Below are positions 11,353 through 23,906 of a DNA stretch of 64,000 bases, in pieces. The stretch covers positions 38,175,979-38,239,978 of the forward strand of contig OX421963.1 of assembly GCA_949128115.1 (NCBI GenBank), given 5' to 3'. The position numbers and the translations under genes were made by a program. Position 1 is the stretch's first letter, and each line of letters begins with the position of its first letter. Below the pieces are notes generated by a model. That model was given only the letters and a program-made list of their open reading frames with translations, had not been told where the DNA came from and searched no databases. The DNA is from Anaspis maculata. Its lineage: Eukaryota > Arthropoda > Insecta > Coleoptera > Scraptiidae.

Positions 11353-14300
11353 CTAGTCCAGGACCGTTTGATAATTTTATATGGTAGAGGCGGACATCTT
11401 TGATATAAAGCTGAGTTTTTGCAGAGACATTCGGAAGCATGTTCTCATTCACCAAAAAAAGTCCCCAAGTGTCCCGTTGGCACTAGCCGAGTTATGGGGT
11501 GAAAACCGCCCCTAAAAGTTACACGGTGCTGGTTTTTCTCATTTTTCTGCCAAACGGTTACTTGCACGTAAAATAAGTATTGGACTCAAAGTATTCCCTA
11601 CTAAATTTTGCATCGAAAAGATATAATCAACCACATGCCTAGGTCCCACCCAATCCGCGTAAACAGCGTTTGAAGTGGGGGTAGTTTCAAGCGCGCCACG
11701 AGAAATTTATGTAACGCTGTGTTTCAAAGTAGATATCTGATAAATGGCTGATCTGACAAAAAAACCGTTGGGAACGACATTGTTTATCAACATGTTCTGC
11801 ATACGTTGCATGAGTTGCCAATCCCTTTGTAATTTTTTTTGGGTTATATCACGAAAAAGTGCCCTATATGCAATGCAGAAATTTCAAATAAATTGAAATT
11901 TTACAATCGTTTTTGGTCCTAAAAAGCCGGCCTTTGACACAGGTCATCACTGATATATTCTTAGTCAAGTGAAAAAAGTCCCCGCCCGTCTTCCCCACAA
12001 TCACCAAGTTTTGAGGAAGTAAACCCCCCTAAAGTGACTTCCAACTGGTTTTTCGCAATTTCCGGCTAAACGATTGCTCAAATTCAAAATTAGTGGGTGA
12101 CCGAAAATATTCCAGAGTAAATTTTGCATCGAAAAGGTCGGATACACTAATCAGCTAACTCCCACCCAGCTCTTGCAATCACCGCTCGAAGTTCTACAAG
12201 TTCGAAGAGAACAATCTAGACACCCGCTCCGACGCTGCTTAATAGCGGATATCTCAAAAACGGCTTGTTGTAGAATGAAAATGGAAGAGGTTTATTTTAT
12301 AGGGCAAAACATGTTTTATGAGCCATGGGTGCGGGTAATGATTTTCAGTTTTACGGATGATATGAATGTGTTTCAGCGGTTCCTAAATCGTCTCCCAAAT
12401 AAGAAAAATTAAAAATTTCCTGGCTATGTGCCTGTTAAACATAGATTTTTTCGCAACTGATCAATATATGAATTTCAAATTGCCCATCACTGAATTGGCA
12501 AGGAATTGTGCATCGAATTAAGTTTTACTCATTTGGCTGGTCCGCACTTAAGCTGTGCAAAACACGTACAAAGTTTAGGGTAATCCCGAACACGCAGGGA
12601 AAAACTCGTATAACTCCGTCTATAGGAGCGTGTATCTCAAAACTGGCTGGTTCAACAGAAAAATGCGCCGAAAAAGAATTGATGGAGTCAAGTGTCCTCT
12701 ACAAAAGACATTCCTTGCTTTCTCTCTAACTGAAAAATTGTATGAGCTACGGAGCTACGCTCATTTTTCATAAGAGTCTCGAAGGAAATAAAGATTTCCG
12801 GCTGGGTTTTGCACACTGCCCTTTTACAATGAATTACATATTTTTAAAATGTCCAGAACAATAATTTTCATTAGAGGTATCACAAAAATGGTGACTAGCA
12901 ATGTATAATGATGATGATAATAATAATTATGATAGTAATGGTAACAACACAAATTAAAAAAAAACTAGTTTTCTCAAGTCCACCGAGTACAGCATCCAAT
13001 AAGGCTGTAAAAAACAACGTCTTTGAATTGTCATATTATACACTGATTTTTCAAGAATAAGAACAATCATATTTGATTCGAAGGACAATGACATAAACGT
13101 TTATTGAAAAATCAGTGTAGGTACATTACTCATTCAGCATTCAGCACAGTGCTGGAAGAGCAGCACTGGTGCTGAATGTCGCCTGTAAATGAAGTCAATT
13201 TATTATTATCATAAATATTATTATTATTTTATTGCTAGTCACCATTTTTGTGATACCCTTGATGAAAATTATTATTCTGGACATTTTAAAAATATATAAT
13301 CTATTGTAAAAGGGCAGAATGCAAAACCCAGCGGGAAATCTTCATTTCCTTCGACCTTCGAATTTTTCAATCAGAGAAAAAACAAGAAATGCCTCTTGTA
13401 GAGGTAACTTCACTCTATCAATGATTTTTCTGTTAAACCAGCCAGTTTTGAGATACACGCTTCTATAGACGGAGTTATACAAGTTTTTCCCTGCGTGTTC
13501 GGAATTACCCTAAACTTTGTACGTGTTTTGCACAGCTTAGGTGCAGACCAGTCAAATGAGCAAAACTTCATTCGATGCACAATTCCTTGCCAATTCAGCG
13601 ATGGGTAATTTAAAATTTATATATTGATCAGTTATGAAAAACTCTGTGTTCAACAGGCACATAACCAGGAAATTTTTAATTATTCTTATTTGGGAGACGA
13701 TTTAGGAACCGCTGGAACTCATTCATATCATCCGTAAAACTAAAAATCATTAACCGCACCTCATGAAACATTTTTTGCCGTATAAATTGAACCTCTTCCA
13801 TTTTATTCTACAACAAGCCGTTTTTGAGATATCCGCTATTAAGCAGCGTCGGAGCGGGTGTCTAGATCGCGCTCTTCGAACTTGTAGAATTTCGAACGGT
13901 GATTGCAAGAGCTGGGTGGAAGTTAGCTGATAAGTGTATTCGACCTTTTCGATGCAAAATTTACTCAGAAATATTTTTGGTTATCTATTAATTTTGCATT
14001 TGAGCAACCGTTTAGCCGAAAATTGAAAAAAAAAACAGTTGGAAGTCACTTTAAGGGTGGTTTACCTCCTCAAAACTTGGTTAATGTGGGGAGGACGGGC
14101 GGGGACTTTTTTTATTTGACCAAAAATACATCACTGATGGCCAGTGTCAAAGACCGGCCTCTTAGGACCAAACCGATTGTGAAATTTCGATTTATTTGAA
14201 ATTTCTGCATTGCATATAGGGCACTTTTTCGTGATATAACCCAAAAAAAAAATTTCCAAAGGGACTGACAACTCATGCATCGTGTGTAGAACATGATGGT

Positions 14301-14735
14301 GAACAATTTCGTTCCCAACGGTTTTTTTCGTCGGATCAGCCATTTATCAGATATCTATCTTGAAACACAGCGTTACATAAATTTCTCGTGGCGCGCTTGA
14401 AACTACCCCCCACTTCAACCGCTGTTTACGCGAATTGAGTGGGACCTAGGCATGTGGTTGATAGGACTTTTTCGATGCAAAATTCAGTGGGGAATATTTT
14501 GAGTACCACACTTATTTTACGTGCAAGTGACCGTTTGGCAGAAAAATGAGAAAAACTAGCACCGTGTCACTTTTAGGGGCGGTTTTCACCCCATAACTCG
14601 GCTAGCGCCAACGGGACACTTGGGGACTTTTTTTGGTGAATAAGAACATGCTTCCGAATGTCTCTGCAAAAACTCAGCTTTATATCAAAGATGTCTACCT
14701 CATTTCAAATCGGTCCTGGACTATTCCTGTTTTCT
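11353..14735. mobile_element. 3.4-kb imperfect palindrome with arms of about 1.55 kb
   Basis: The left arm (11,353-12,940) and right arm (about 13,195-14,735) are inverted copies. Matched blocks include 'AAAGCTGAGTTTTTGCAGAG', the TGTCCCGTTGG..GCTAGCCGAG region, the GCATGTGGTTGAT block and 'CAAAACACGTACAAAGTTTA'. The central 255 bp holds a smaller hairpin (13,032-13,118, ACACTGATTTTTCAA). Each arm contains a diverged internal duplication: 11,465-11,640 resembles 11,970-12,140, sharing 'AAATTTTGCATCGAAAAG'. A relative of the outer arm lies at 30,180-30,400. No coding exon recognised. Confidence 0.8.
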
Positions 14736-15937
14736 TTGAATAATTTGTAAACTATATGGTCTTCACAACAAACACTTTAGTGAGGCAAACTCGGAGGCAA
14801 ATGTCTCCCTTTCAATTCTTAAGGGACCAGTGACCAGTACCCCTAGTACCAAACTCATTACCCTGTAGTTGATGGTCTCTGAACCAAAATGCAATTAAAA
14901 CCACTCGGAATATATTACTGGATTTCTCGTACCTAATAATGTGCACAGTTTTAGTTCAGAGGCGGTAAGGTAACAGCAAATGTGTAGATTTCGATTAGCT
15001 ATACATGTGTTGAGTTGAGAGCCAAGTCTAATTTCCTTGTTACTTTTTTGTTTATAAAAGTCTTAAACTTCAATAAACATGCTGTTTTGCCGCGGCTTTT
15101 GAAATCAGTTGCTGTTCCGCAACTGCTGTTCGGAGAAATCGCCAAAACCCGTCTTTTTTTTGTTCAATTTTTCAAGTATAAATATTATGAGGAATTATTA
15201 AAGAGACTGAAAAAATGCCATGTTCGGGTATCTTTTAACTTGTGATGGTTCCTGAAATACATCGGTCGAAAGCGAGGTTGAAAGACGAAAACGAGCTGTT
15301 AAGAATGGGTAGTCCGGACACTACCACGCCTGACGTAGTAACATAGTCCCCAGCCCTCCCCACAGCCCCTGTCGCGTCCTTTATAATGTCCTTGCGAGAA
15401 TACATCCCATTGCAATTTAATTTAACCCGTGCTAATCTGCCATGCGACAACTGAAGGACTTTCAAATACCTTATGACAAAATACGGACTGTCAGTTGGCG
15501 TACTTTATAATTCTTATTATGCAGTTCGACGTTCGAGTGCAGTTCTTAGTTCATGGAAAGTGAAATCTGACATGAAACAACTCTCAAAATTTTCTTCTAG
15601 TTCATCGATAACGCACATTTCTCCTTTGGGTTACTATGCAGTTTGTGATCTCCATGTACGTATGACGCAACGCAACATGAAATTGCAATTTTTCCTCGAA
15701 TTTTTCCCTTTAATCAAGGTTTCTAATTTTTCGTTATATATCTTTCTACCGTGACGTCAGGCGTAGCGAGGGATCGTCAAGGTTATATTTTGACCCATCC
15801 ATGGTTTTGACATACTTATGACGTTGCGTTTCTGACCGATAACAACACTGCCCAAGCCAATGCTCTGTCATCTTAAGCATTTCATCTTTTTGTAACAGTG
15901 GTGACTAAGGGTTATCACTACATGCGGTGGTGTCCAA
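14736..15937. other. Intergenic sequence, no recognisable gene
   Basis: I found neither a long inverted repeat nor a protein similarity here. The ORFs at 15,015-15,245 and 15,473-15,754 lack any recognisable motif and are treated as chance. Confidence 0.5.
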
Positions 15938-16052
15938 TGGCAAATTTACTTGGCTGCTTCGTGCTGCTCGGCCGCACTCGTTGCCAAGGCAACTGTTTCC
16001 TGACAGCAAGTGCGGCCGAGCAGCACTCTGGAGCAGCCAAGTGAATTCGCCA
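15938..16052. mobile_element. Short hairpin MITE, 115 bp
   Basis: Arms of about 42 bp (15,938-15,980 and 16,009-16,052) read TGGC(A/G)AATT(T/C)ACTTGGCTGC inward and share AGTGCGGCCGAGCAGCA on the inner side. The loop is about 30 bp. GC-rich inner arms give a strong predicted hairpin. Confidence 0.75.
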
Positions 16053-16707
16053 TAAGCTATCAAAACCAACTTTCACATAATATGCCTCGTATTATGCTCT
16101 ACCTCGTCGGCAAAGTTCCATCACGTTGTCCGAACGAAACGTCCTAAACGTCAAAACGTCAAAAAATGGCCTTGAAATACAGCCCCGTTTTCTGTCTTCT
16201 GAAATCAGCAAATCAGTTGAAGTGCTTGTCCTTGGTTACAGGCCAGATTTCTTTCTACATTTAGCGTCGTACATGCGTGAAAAATCGTCAACTGTCCCAC
16301 TATGCTTTGGACTACGTGATTGTATAAGCGATTGACCTTACTGGAGAAAATGGCCCATTCGTGGAGGAAGTTTTAGGGAATTAATTGTTAGAAGAGGTGT
16401 AAGTGGCCGCAGGCAACGTCGGCTGTTACGTCAATTGGTGGCACGTCAAAACTGTCACTTTGCTGTCTTGTGTAGTCCACTACAAGCAAACTCTTGTTCC
16501 TGTGAACCCTTGGGGGCTCTTTATTGGGCCTCATGTTGATGACCAGCGTCGTTACAGACCTTTCTCTAAATCATTCATAGCTTCTGCCCAAGGAAGAGCA
16601 ACAGAGTGTCACATCCGCCGGAGAGAAACACACAACAAGCCAGCCTGCCAGCCAAGAAAAAGTCACCTCGGGCTGGCCGTGCAGGGTCAATCACCACCTC
16701 CTTTTTT

Positions 16708-17560
16708 TAGCGCACTTCTCCAAACGGGAAGGCGCTTTTGTCCTCGCTTTGTCCGCCCGTCCGTCCGTCCGTCCGTCCGTCACAGCATCTAGTCCTAGAC
16801 GAAAAGGTTTTTGCGAAAAAATTTTACTCCATTGTGTAGCTCATGACCTTGTATCCCGAACCAAGAAAAATCTCGACGAAATAATAATAAACAATGACAA
16901 TAATAACAATTTAGTGTGACGCGGCATCGCCGTTGATTGCTGCATTTCAGAAGCCGGCCTGATCTCGAAAGTTATCACATGCGAGGAAATACCCGATCTT
17001 ATCATTTTACCATAATACATATGGGGAGTTATATTTAGAGGATGATTTGAACTTCATTTTAATGAAAATTTCACATCGGTGCGAGGTGCAGGCCAATAGT
17101 TATTAATTTTTGAAAATGACTCCGAAACTACGGCTCGGCCGCAAATGATTTATTCGTTGCTTGCTGGTGCATGATATCCTTTCCTCCGAACAAAACGAAA
17201 TTCAATACAGAAAATATTTCAACTCGAATGGGTAGCTCATGGCCTTGGTACGCGAATCAAGAAAAATTTTGCCGAAATAATCATGAACAATTACAAAAAT
17301 AACATTTTGGTGTAGGGCGGCTTCGCCGATCAAGTGCTGGCATTCGCGGTAAGATGTAGAAAGTTGCGATATGCAGGCAACTACAATTTCTTAATGAAAT
17401 ACATCACTGCATGTACGGCATTATATTTAGAGAACAATTTGAACTTTCTTTTGACAAAAACCCCACTTTGATCCGACCGTCGGGTCAATTGTTATCAATT
17501 TTTGAAAACGACCGCAAAGCCACGGCTCGGCGCATATTACACGACCCTACAAATCTAAAA
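16708..17560 (+). mobile_element. Helentron/DINE-1-like non-autonomous element A, 5' part
   Basis: It begins TAGCGC and forms a hairpin at 16,709-16,736 (AGCGC, CTTCTCC, loop, GGGAAG, GCGCT). A (CCGT)n tract follows (16,751-16,780), then two tandem core units of about 400 bp (16,800-17,160 and 17,205-17,545). The units share 'GTAGCTCATG' near their starts and 'ACGGCTCGGC' at their ends. This order matches that described for DINE-1/HINE (Helentron-derived) elements and the bivalve 'pearl' repeats. A 3' end with complementary GCGCTA and a hairpin lies at 18,610-18,642, but another such element (17,800 on) seems to intervene. Confidence 0.6.
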
Positions 17561-17799
17561 TCAGACGTGCCGAAATAGTAATTGACCATTTTGAAATAGC
17601 CAATACTAGGTACCTAAAGGATAATGGCACTCAAATTACGGAACATGTTCGCTCAATAACAAAAAAAAGTAGGTAGGTATCACTAAAAATCATGTGACAG
17701 GCTACCATTTTTCGGTTTTTCGATAAAAAAGAAATGTTCCAATCCAAAACTGAACCCGATATTCGTGTTCAGGAGGTCGAAATCAGTTGGAGAACATTT

Positions 17800-17823
17800 T
17801 TTTATATAAGTAACAGAATGACG

Positions 17824-17865
<42 letters not shown>

Positions 17866-18655
17866 CGAGTCCGTGCAGAAATTAAGACGCTGTACTCCTT
17901 CTCGAGAATTGAAACAAGAGTCTTGGAACTTTTTTCCGATTAATAGCTGATGTCCCCAAGGGTGGCCAATGGGCACTATTTTTGTTATCCATACATCATT
18001 ATCATTATTCTCAAAAAACAGAGATCTTCTGTGCACTTCGATGAAGTTGAACTTCTTCTCGGGAACTAAAGCTACAGCCCTTGAAGATTGAACTTTATCC
18101 GGTGGATAGCTTAGGTTCTCAAGAACCAAATAGGCAGAATGGCTTTCATAATTCGGCCGCCATCTTGGCTGCCATATTGAAATTTCTTATTAGTGGAACA
18201 ATTGTCATGAAACTTGAAACTTACCCTTGTCTAGTACGATCATTCTTATTTTCAAGCCAAATTTCATGATTGCCCCACCATCTTGGCCGCCATATTGAAA
18301 TCTCTTATAAGTGGGAGGATTTTCATGAAACTTGAGAGTTACGCTTGTCTCGTACGATCATTCCTATTTTCAAGCTGAGTTTCATAATTCTGCCGCCATC
18401 TTGGCCGCCATATTGAAATCTCTTATTAGTCTAATTAGTGGAACGATTTCCATGAAACTTGGAACTTACCCTTGTCTAGTACAATCATTCTGATTTTCAA
18501 GTCGAATTCCATGATTCTGTCGATATTTTGGCCGCCATATTGGAATTTTTTGCCAAAGACGGTAGAACCCTAATTACTTAACATCTTGCGTTCACTAATC
18601 CTCCAAAAAGGAAATGCGCTACTGAGCCTCATGCCATGAGGCGTATTCGCTTGTT
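17800..18655 (+). mobile_element. Helentron/DINE-1-like element C with (GTCT)n and tandem core
   Basis: A short 'ATATAAGTAACAGAATGACG' lead is followed by (GTCT)n at 17,827-17,865. After a unique segment there is a tandem array of four degenerate units of about 115 bp (18,140-18,560) based on 'GCCGCCATCTTGGCCGCC', with TTCATGAAACTTG and TACGATCATTC blocks. The 3' end has GGAAATGCGCTA (18,610-18,621), then the perfect hairpin GCCTCATG/CATGAGGC (18,626-18,642), and is shared with element B at 29,797. Whether this end belongs to A or C is not resolved. Confidence 0.55.
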
Positions 18656-19083
18656 CCTCGCTCTTTTTTCTAAAGATTTTCTGCTTGGACTTCAGCTAGA
18701 GATCCGCATCCGATCATTCTAATAAGCTCGCCGTAGCTACCTTTGTGTTCGGGACGCAAACGTTGCCTTTTTTACCGCAACCGCAATGTAGAGGATTGCT
18801 GGGAGCGTAGTCTTCCAGCTGCGCACCTCTGGAGCTAGATCTACTACAAGCCTGCTAAATACGCTAACCATAACATGAAATAACAGACACAAATGCAAAC
18901 CCCTTTCCACATTATTTCTACTAACTTGTCAAATTTCCATGTCAATGATGTGGGTATTGCAGGTATCTACAAGTGCCCACCTAGGCTACTAGACGTCGAA
19001 GTATGTGTTCCTCTCAAAAAATTCCTCCACGATCAAGTACCGAGCTCTACACCAGGTGGCGTTATTTAAATGTAAATCGCCTA
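18656..19083. other. Intergenic sequence, nothing recognised
   Basis: No ORF, inverted repeat or RNA gene that I can support. Confidence 0.5.
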
Positions 19084-19472
19084 TAGTCCGTTCACTCCTA
19101 CCGTGATTCTAGTCGGCTGTGAGATTTTGTTTCTAAGTTTCCAAAACTAAAATTTTAAAACTCCCTAGCACTTGTCAGTTGGTTGCACTGCTGTTTGACA
19201 ATTCATGATTGACAATCCAGTCCTCAAATTAATTATGGCTTAATATCCATACAAAATAGGGTTACGGCTACATTTTCTTCCATTTATTTTTCAAGTCTTC
19301 TTAGATCTGGAGGTGACACATCCGCCAACACTGATAACTCACCCATAATTTCAATAACCTATTTTTTGGGACTCAGGCCAGGCGCACACTTGGCAGTTGG
19401 ACGTCAAGTCTACAATGCCAAACTGTAAAATTTGTTCAGTCGACTAGAATCACGGTAGGAGTGAACCTACTA
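19084..19472. mobile_element. TIR element, about 390 bp
   Basis: Terminal inverted repeats of about 34 bp (19,084-19,117 and 19,438-19,472) share 'CACTCCTACCGTGATTCTAG'. The interior is not palindromic and has no ORF. It abuts the left end of the next palindrome. Confidence 0.7.
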
Positions 19473-21344
19473 AACTACTCAACAATTGAAGTGGCCCACC
19501 CAAAATTTTCAATCAAGTTCAAAGTGTCCTAGCTCCTGAAAAAAATAGGACTAATTCCATTTTTTTTCTTTTCTCACATACCTGCGCTCTTTGTCTATCA
19601 GAGGATGGATACAGAATCAAGTTCAAATCTTCCGTGTTGGTTATACAGGGCATCGCGTAAAATCCTGCAAAAACTAAAAAGTTTGAGTAACTCCCAATTT
19701 GAAAAAACAACTTAATGAATATTTTTAACTAGTCCGGAGAGGTTGGTACACTCATATCTCGAAACGGTTTTTTAATTTTCCGATTCTATTTCCTCACTAC
19801 AGGATGATTTGACAAAAAATAACTTTTTGCTTTTTTGGTCATAGCTTTTTTCCTTATTGGCCGATTTTTATAATCTGTAGCTCATGTTAAAGCTAAAGCT
19901 TTAGGGAACAAGAATATGTCTTCGAAATTGATGCAGAAGAAAACTTGAAATTAGGACTCTGCAACAAAAATGACGCAGATCTGAATAACCCCCGAAATCA
20001 GATCTGGAGATGGAACTCGTCGGAAATCAATTTTCTTTAAAGTGAACCATTCAAAATGATCATTTTAAGATATGCCCTTCCTGTATAGAAGAAGATTTCT
20101 TGACGAGGGAATTAAATTTTGGCTGCATGTTTTCAGGAGAAAATCAGTGTCCCTCTTACCTGAAAACTAATGTTACCTACCTTACGAATATCAAAGCTGG
20201 TGATAATTATTGAACCGAGAGAAATCCAACAATGTTTCTCAATTCATTTACCAGTTTTGTTGTTCGTAACGTAGGTTACATTAGTTTTCAGGTAAGAGGG
20301 ACACTGATTTTCTTCTGAAAACATGCAGCCATAATTTAATTCCCTCGCCTCGTCAAGAAATCTTATAATACAGAAAGAGGTATATCTAAAAATGATCATT
20401 TTGAATGATTGATTCGAAAGCAAATTGATTTTGGACGAATTCCATCTCCAGATCTAATTTGGGGGTTATTCAGATCTGTGTCATTTTTGATGCAGAGTCT
20501 GAATTCCAAGTTTTCTTCTGCATCAATTTTGATGACATATTCTTGTTTCCTGAAGCTTTAGCTTTAAAATGAGCTACAGATTATGAAAATCGGTAAATAA
20601 GGAAAAAAGCTATGACCAAAAAACCAAGAAGTTGTTTTTCTCGAATCACCCTGTAGTGAAGGAAGATAATCGGAAAATTGAAAAACTATTTTTATATATA
20701 GGTGTACCATCCTCCCTGGATCAGTTGAAAATATCCAAAAACATGTTTTTTCAAATTGGGAGTTACTCAAACTTTTTAGTTTTTGAAGGGTTTTCCGCGA
20801 CGTTCTGTATAACCAACAAGGAAGATTTAAACTTAATTCTGTATCCGTCCTTTGATAGACCAGTGGCGTATTTAGAGATTTGGGATGAGGGGGGGCAAGG
20901 TGATTTTTTTTTTAATAATGCAAGATACGTGAGAGTGTGTTTGCAGGGGGGGGGTGAACAGAAGGCAGACAAAATGCCTCCATTCTTCAATAAACAGCAA
21001 AGATTTGGACTAATAGTAATTATTATTGTGTAGAAGGGTAGAACGTTATTACGTAGGTATTATACAACGAAATTAGGTATACATTTTTAATTTTTCAACA
21101 TTAGGTATTGGAGCGCGCCTGTTGCCGGTATACCTTCTTCTTAATATTATTATCACAGATCGATGGGGGGTAGGGGGGCATATGCCCCCCATGCCACCCC
21201 CATAAATACGCCACTGTGATAGACAAAAAGCGCAGGTATGTGGGAAAAGAAAAAAAATGGAATTAGTCCTATTTTTTCAGGAGCTAGGGCACTTTGAACT
21301 TCATTAAACATTTTGGGTGAGCCACTTCAATTGTTGAGTAGTTA
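19472..21344. mobile_element. 1.9-kb imperfect palindrome containing a nested MITE
   Basis: Outer ends 'ACTACTCAACAATTGAAGTG' (left) and its complement (right) match. Inner blocks also match, including GGACTAATTCCATTTTTTT, 'GTGTCCCTCTTACCTGAAAA' and GATCATTTT. The centre is near 20,225. The right arm is longer by about 364 bp because of the hAT-type MITE at 20,861-21,216. Coding potential is not credible. Confidence 0.8.
20861..21216. mobile_element. hAT-type MITE, 356 bp, with 8-bp target-site duplication
   Basis: The ends CAGTGGCGTATTTA and TAAATACGCCACTG are perfect inverted repeats. TGATAGAC flanks both sides (20,853-20,860 and 21,217-21,224). The other arm of the host palindrome keeps one TGATAGAC at the matching place (about 19,597-19,604, minus strand), which is the pre-insertion site. 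An 8-bp duplication and CAGxG termini are typical of the hAT superfamily. The interior has G- and C-rich runs and no transposase. Confidence 0.85.
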
Positions 21345-22360
21345 CATCATCTAGCCCTTTTTATCTAGCCTTTTGTCTAGCCTGCCAAAATTCAATCAGG
21401 CAGTTTGGTAGTTATAGGTGAAGGTACCTAATGACTAAAATTGTTTAAAATGCATTGGCCGTGTTAATTGAAACCCCACAAGAAGAGTTCCTCGCCCTAA
21501 AAAACGTGCACGTTCCAACATCGAGGAGAAGAACTGGATTCGCACAGTTCGAAAATAATTTCAGTGAGTGATTTTAATCAGCAGTTGCTCCTCTTTCTCG
21601 GCCAGACAACATTGTCAGACGTTGAACTGTTAAAATATATTTATGGACCACACTAGAGCTGACCACCTGATCAGGTTTTTCAGCTGTTTCAGGAAATGCA
21701 AGCTCAATGAAACTCGCTGAAACTTTCAACGCACGACGACAAAGTGTATTTCTTCAGTTCTCCACGTAGGTATAGGGTACCCATACCTCTCCATCCTTTG
21801 TATGAAGCGTAAGAAGATTATGTGGATTCCTGAGCTAATGCTAGGTTGTTACAGTGAAAAAGAAATTATTACATAAGTTACTTACACCTAATTTACCGAG
21901 ACAAATACATAAATTTACACGTTGGATGGTGTTGCATCATGGTGAAAAAGGTGTTGATGTTATAGCGAAGCTCTCGATATCTTGTTAGGTACCTACCTAT
22001 ATATGTTTTTTATGTTTTGTTCATCTCGATGTTCACACAAAAACAACACAATTGGATGAGAGCACAGATGAGATGAGAGACTGGATGCCGGCAAAGTATA
22101 GTGAGAAACATCATCACAGACATTATTAAACACTTTCATCTGGGTGGAGGGAACGTAAATAAATCAAGAATTTTAGGTTTCTCAACTAAATGATATTTTT
22201 TATCAAAAAAATGATGATGCGATCGATAAAAAAAAATCGCCGTAATGTCTGTCGCAGGACGTCTTTTCGTAGCATCCCACCTTCAAACGTTATTCAAGAT
22301 AATTTCGATATTTTGTGTGAAATTGCCTCAACTTTAACACTTAACACTTCATTAAAATAC
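21345..22360. other. Intergenic sequence, no recognisable gene
   Basis: I see no supportable exon, inverted repeat or RNA gene in this kilobase. Confidence 0.5.
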
Positions 22361-22440
22361 TACACCGGCAATACGCTGCTGTCCTGAAATACTCACGCTG
22401 TGGTATCCTGGTATTGCCCTCTTCACCAGAGTCGCCAGAT
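22361..22440 (-). repeat. Half copy of the 46.8-kb TIR family
   Basis: It resembles one arm of the TIR element at 46,774-47,165: CACCGGCAATAC, CTG(C/T)TGTCCT, a diverged middle, CTGTGGTA and TCTTCACCAGAG. No opposite arm was found nearby, so it is a solo terminus or a deletion relic. Confidence 0.55.
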
Positions 22441-22599
22441 CAACGCATTTTCTCCCATTCTGAGCTGTCAATAGGCTACTGGACATCAATCGCATTTCAG
22501 TATAAAAGTATCATAAACTTGATAAATATCTGAATGACGAATTTTTAGTTGGAAAAGTTTTTCGCGAGGGGCAAACTGCTGGTCAAATTCTGTACACCA

Positions 22600-22705
22600 G
22601 ACTTCCCCCTCGTAAGGATTTCCCCCGGACCTCCTTCGGACTTCCTCGTACTTCCCCCGGACTTCCTCGGACTTCCCACGGACTTCCCCGGACTTCCTCC
22701 GGCAA
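22600..22705. repeat. CCGGACTTCC minisatellite
   Basis: About eight short units of 11-15 bp based on CGGACTTCC(C/T)C, with irregular spacing. The sequence CACCAGACTTCCCC flanks both ends, suggesting that the expansion began inside a longer duplicated word. Confidence 0.75.
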
Positions 22706-23569
22706 TGTACACCAGACTTCCCCAGCGGTTTGCCCCTCGGTTTTTCGAAATATGATTTAATTTCGGTAAAAAATCAATTTGAAAGTGGACTTATTCAAAT
22801 CAGGAATAATATGCTACGTCACAGCTTGAAAGTGGGCTAGGAGGTGGGAGGGAGGAAGGAGAGGGGAACGCATATGACATTCGACCTAAGCATTCGTTCT
22901 GGATCTATTACGTAGTGGTGTATTTTCACGTGCGAGCACAACTTTATCACAAGGAACTTATTTTTGGTGCCATTGCATAGAGTTATTATATATTTATTAT
23001 GAAGCGAAATTGTATTGAAAAAAAAACTAGATTATTTGACGTGGGGTTGACATATGGCATGCGACACCGCAGTACTGCCACTCATATGGCACTAATAACA
23101 TTGTTGTGACATTAATCCGAAGCCTGCACGAGCAAAAATTAGTGAATTTTAAGGGAGAATCGACCGAAATGTGAGGTCAAACCATAGCACTCCAGCATTT
23201 CATTATTTTTTTTTGTATAAATCAGTTCAAAACGAGAAGGTGTTCTTCAGTCATTGAATGGGCAACTAGAGTTTCTATTGGCTTTTCAAAATGTGACGTC
23301 ACGCACTTGCCGCGCCATTCAAACAGACAAATCTTTTTCATGTTTTTTTCATATGTACAGAAACTTTTTTAAACAAAATTATTTTGCCAATGCAACAATT
23401 TTGGGAGGATCTTCCATGAAAAGAAATAAAAAAAACCCATGTTCACTAGCCTATTCATTGTAGTCTTTTTGAAATATGTACAATGTTTTGTACGCTCAAT
23501 CGTTTGATAATTTTAATTTTTTTTTTCAATAAGATGAAGAAAAATAAAAAAATTATGAACTGAAATGAT
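22706..23569. other. Intergenic sequence, nothing recognised
   Basis: Includes poly-A/T runs and the ORF at 23,254-23,463, which has no recognisable motif. No repeat arms found. Confidence 0.5.
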
Positions 23570-23906
23570 TATAAAGTTGTAGTAAATAAGTCTTCTCCAC
23601 TTGTTTTTTTATATCGTTTACTCGAGTTTCGGCTAGTTAAATATACTATAAAGCCATTTTCAAAAATGATGTGACATAGCATAGAACTTTATGTCTAAGT
23701 AATGATGTAACAATGAAGAATAGAAATTAAATTAAATTTTAATTCATATTTTAACCTGTTACGTCTATTCTTCATTGTTACATCATTACTTAGACATAAA
23801 GTTCTATGCTATCTCACATCAGTTTTGAAAATGGCTTTATATATTTAACTAGCCGAAACTCGAGTAAACGATATAAAAAAGTAGTGGAGATACAACTTTA
23901 TATTGT
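23570..23906. mobile_element. Near-perfect 300-bp palindromic MITE
   Basis: Arms 23,594-23,725 and 23,765-23,890 match almost base for base. They include ATATCGTTTACTCGAGTTTC near the ends and 'CATTACTTAGACATAAAGTT' inside, and are separated by a short AT-rich loop of about 38 bp. The match continues outward (TATAAAGTTGTA) after an indel of about 12 bp. Such a sequence would fold into a very stable hairpin if transcribed. Confidence 0.8.
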
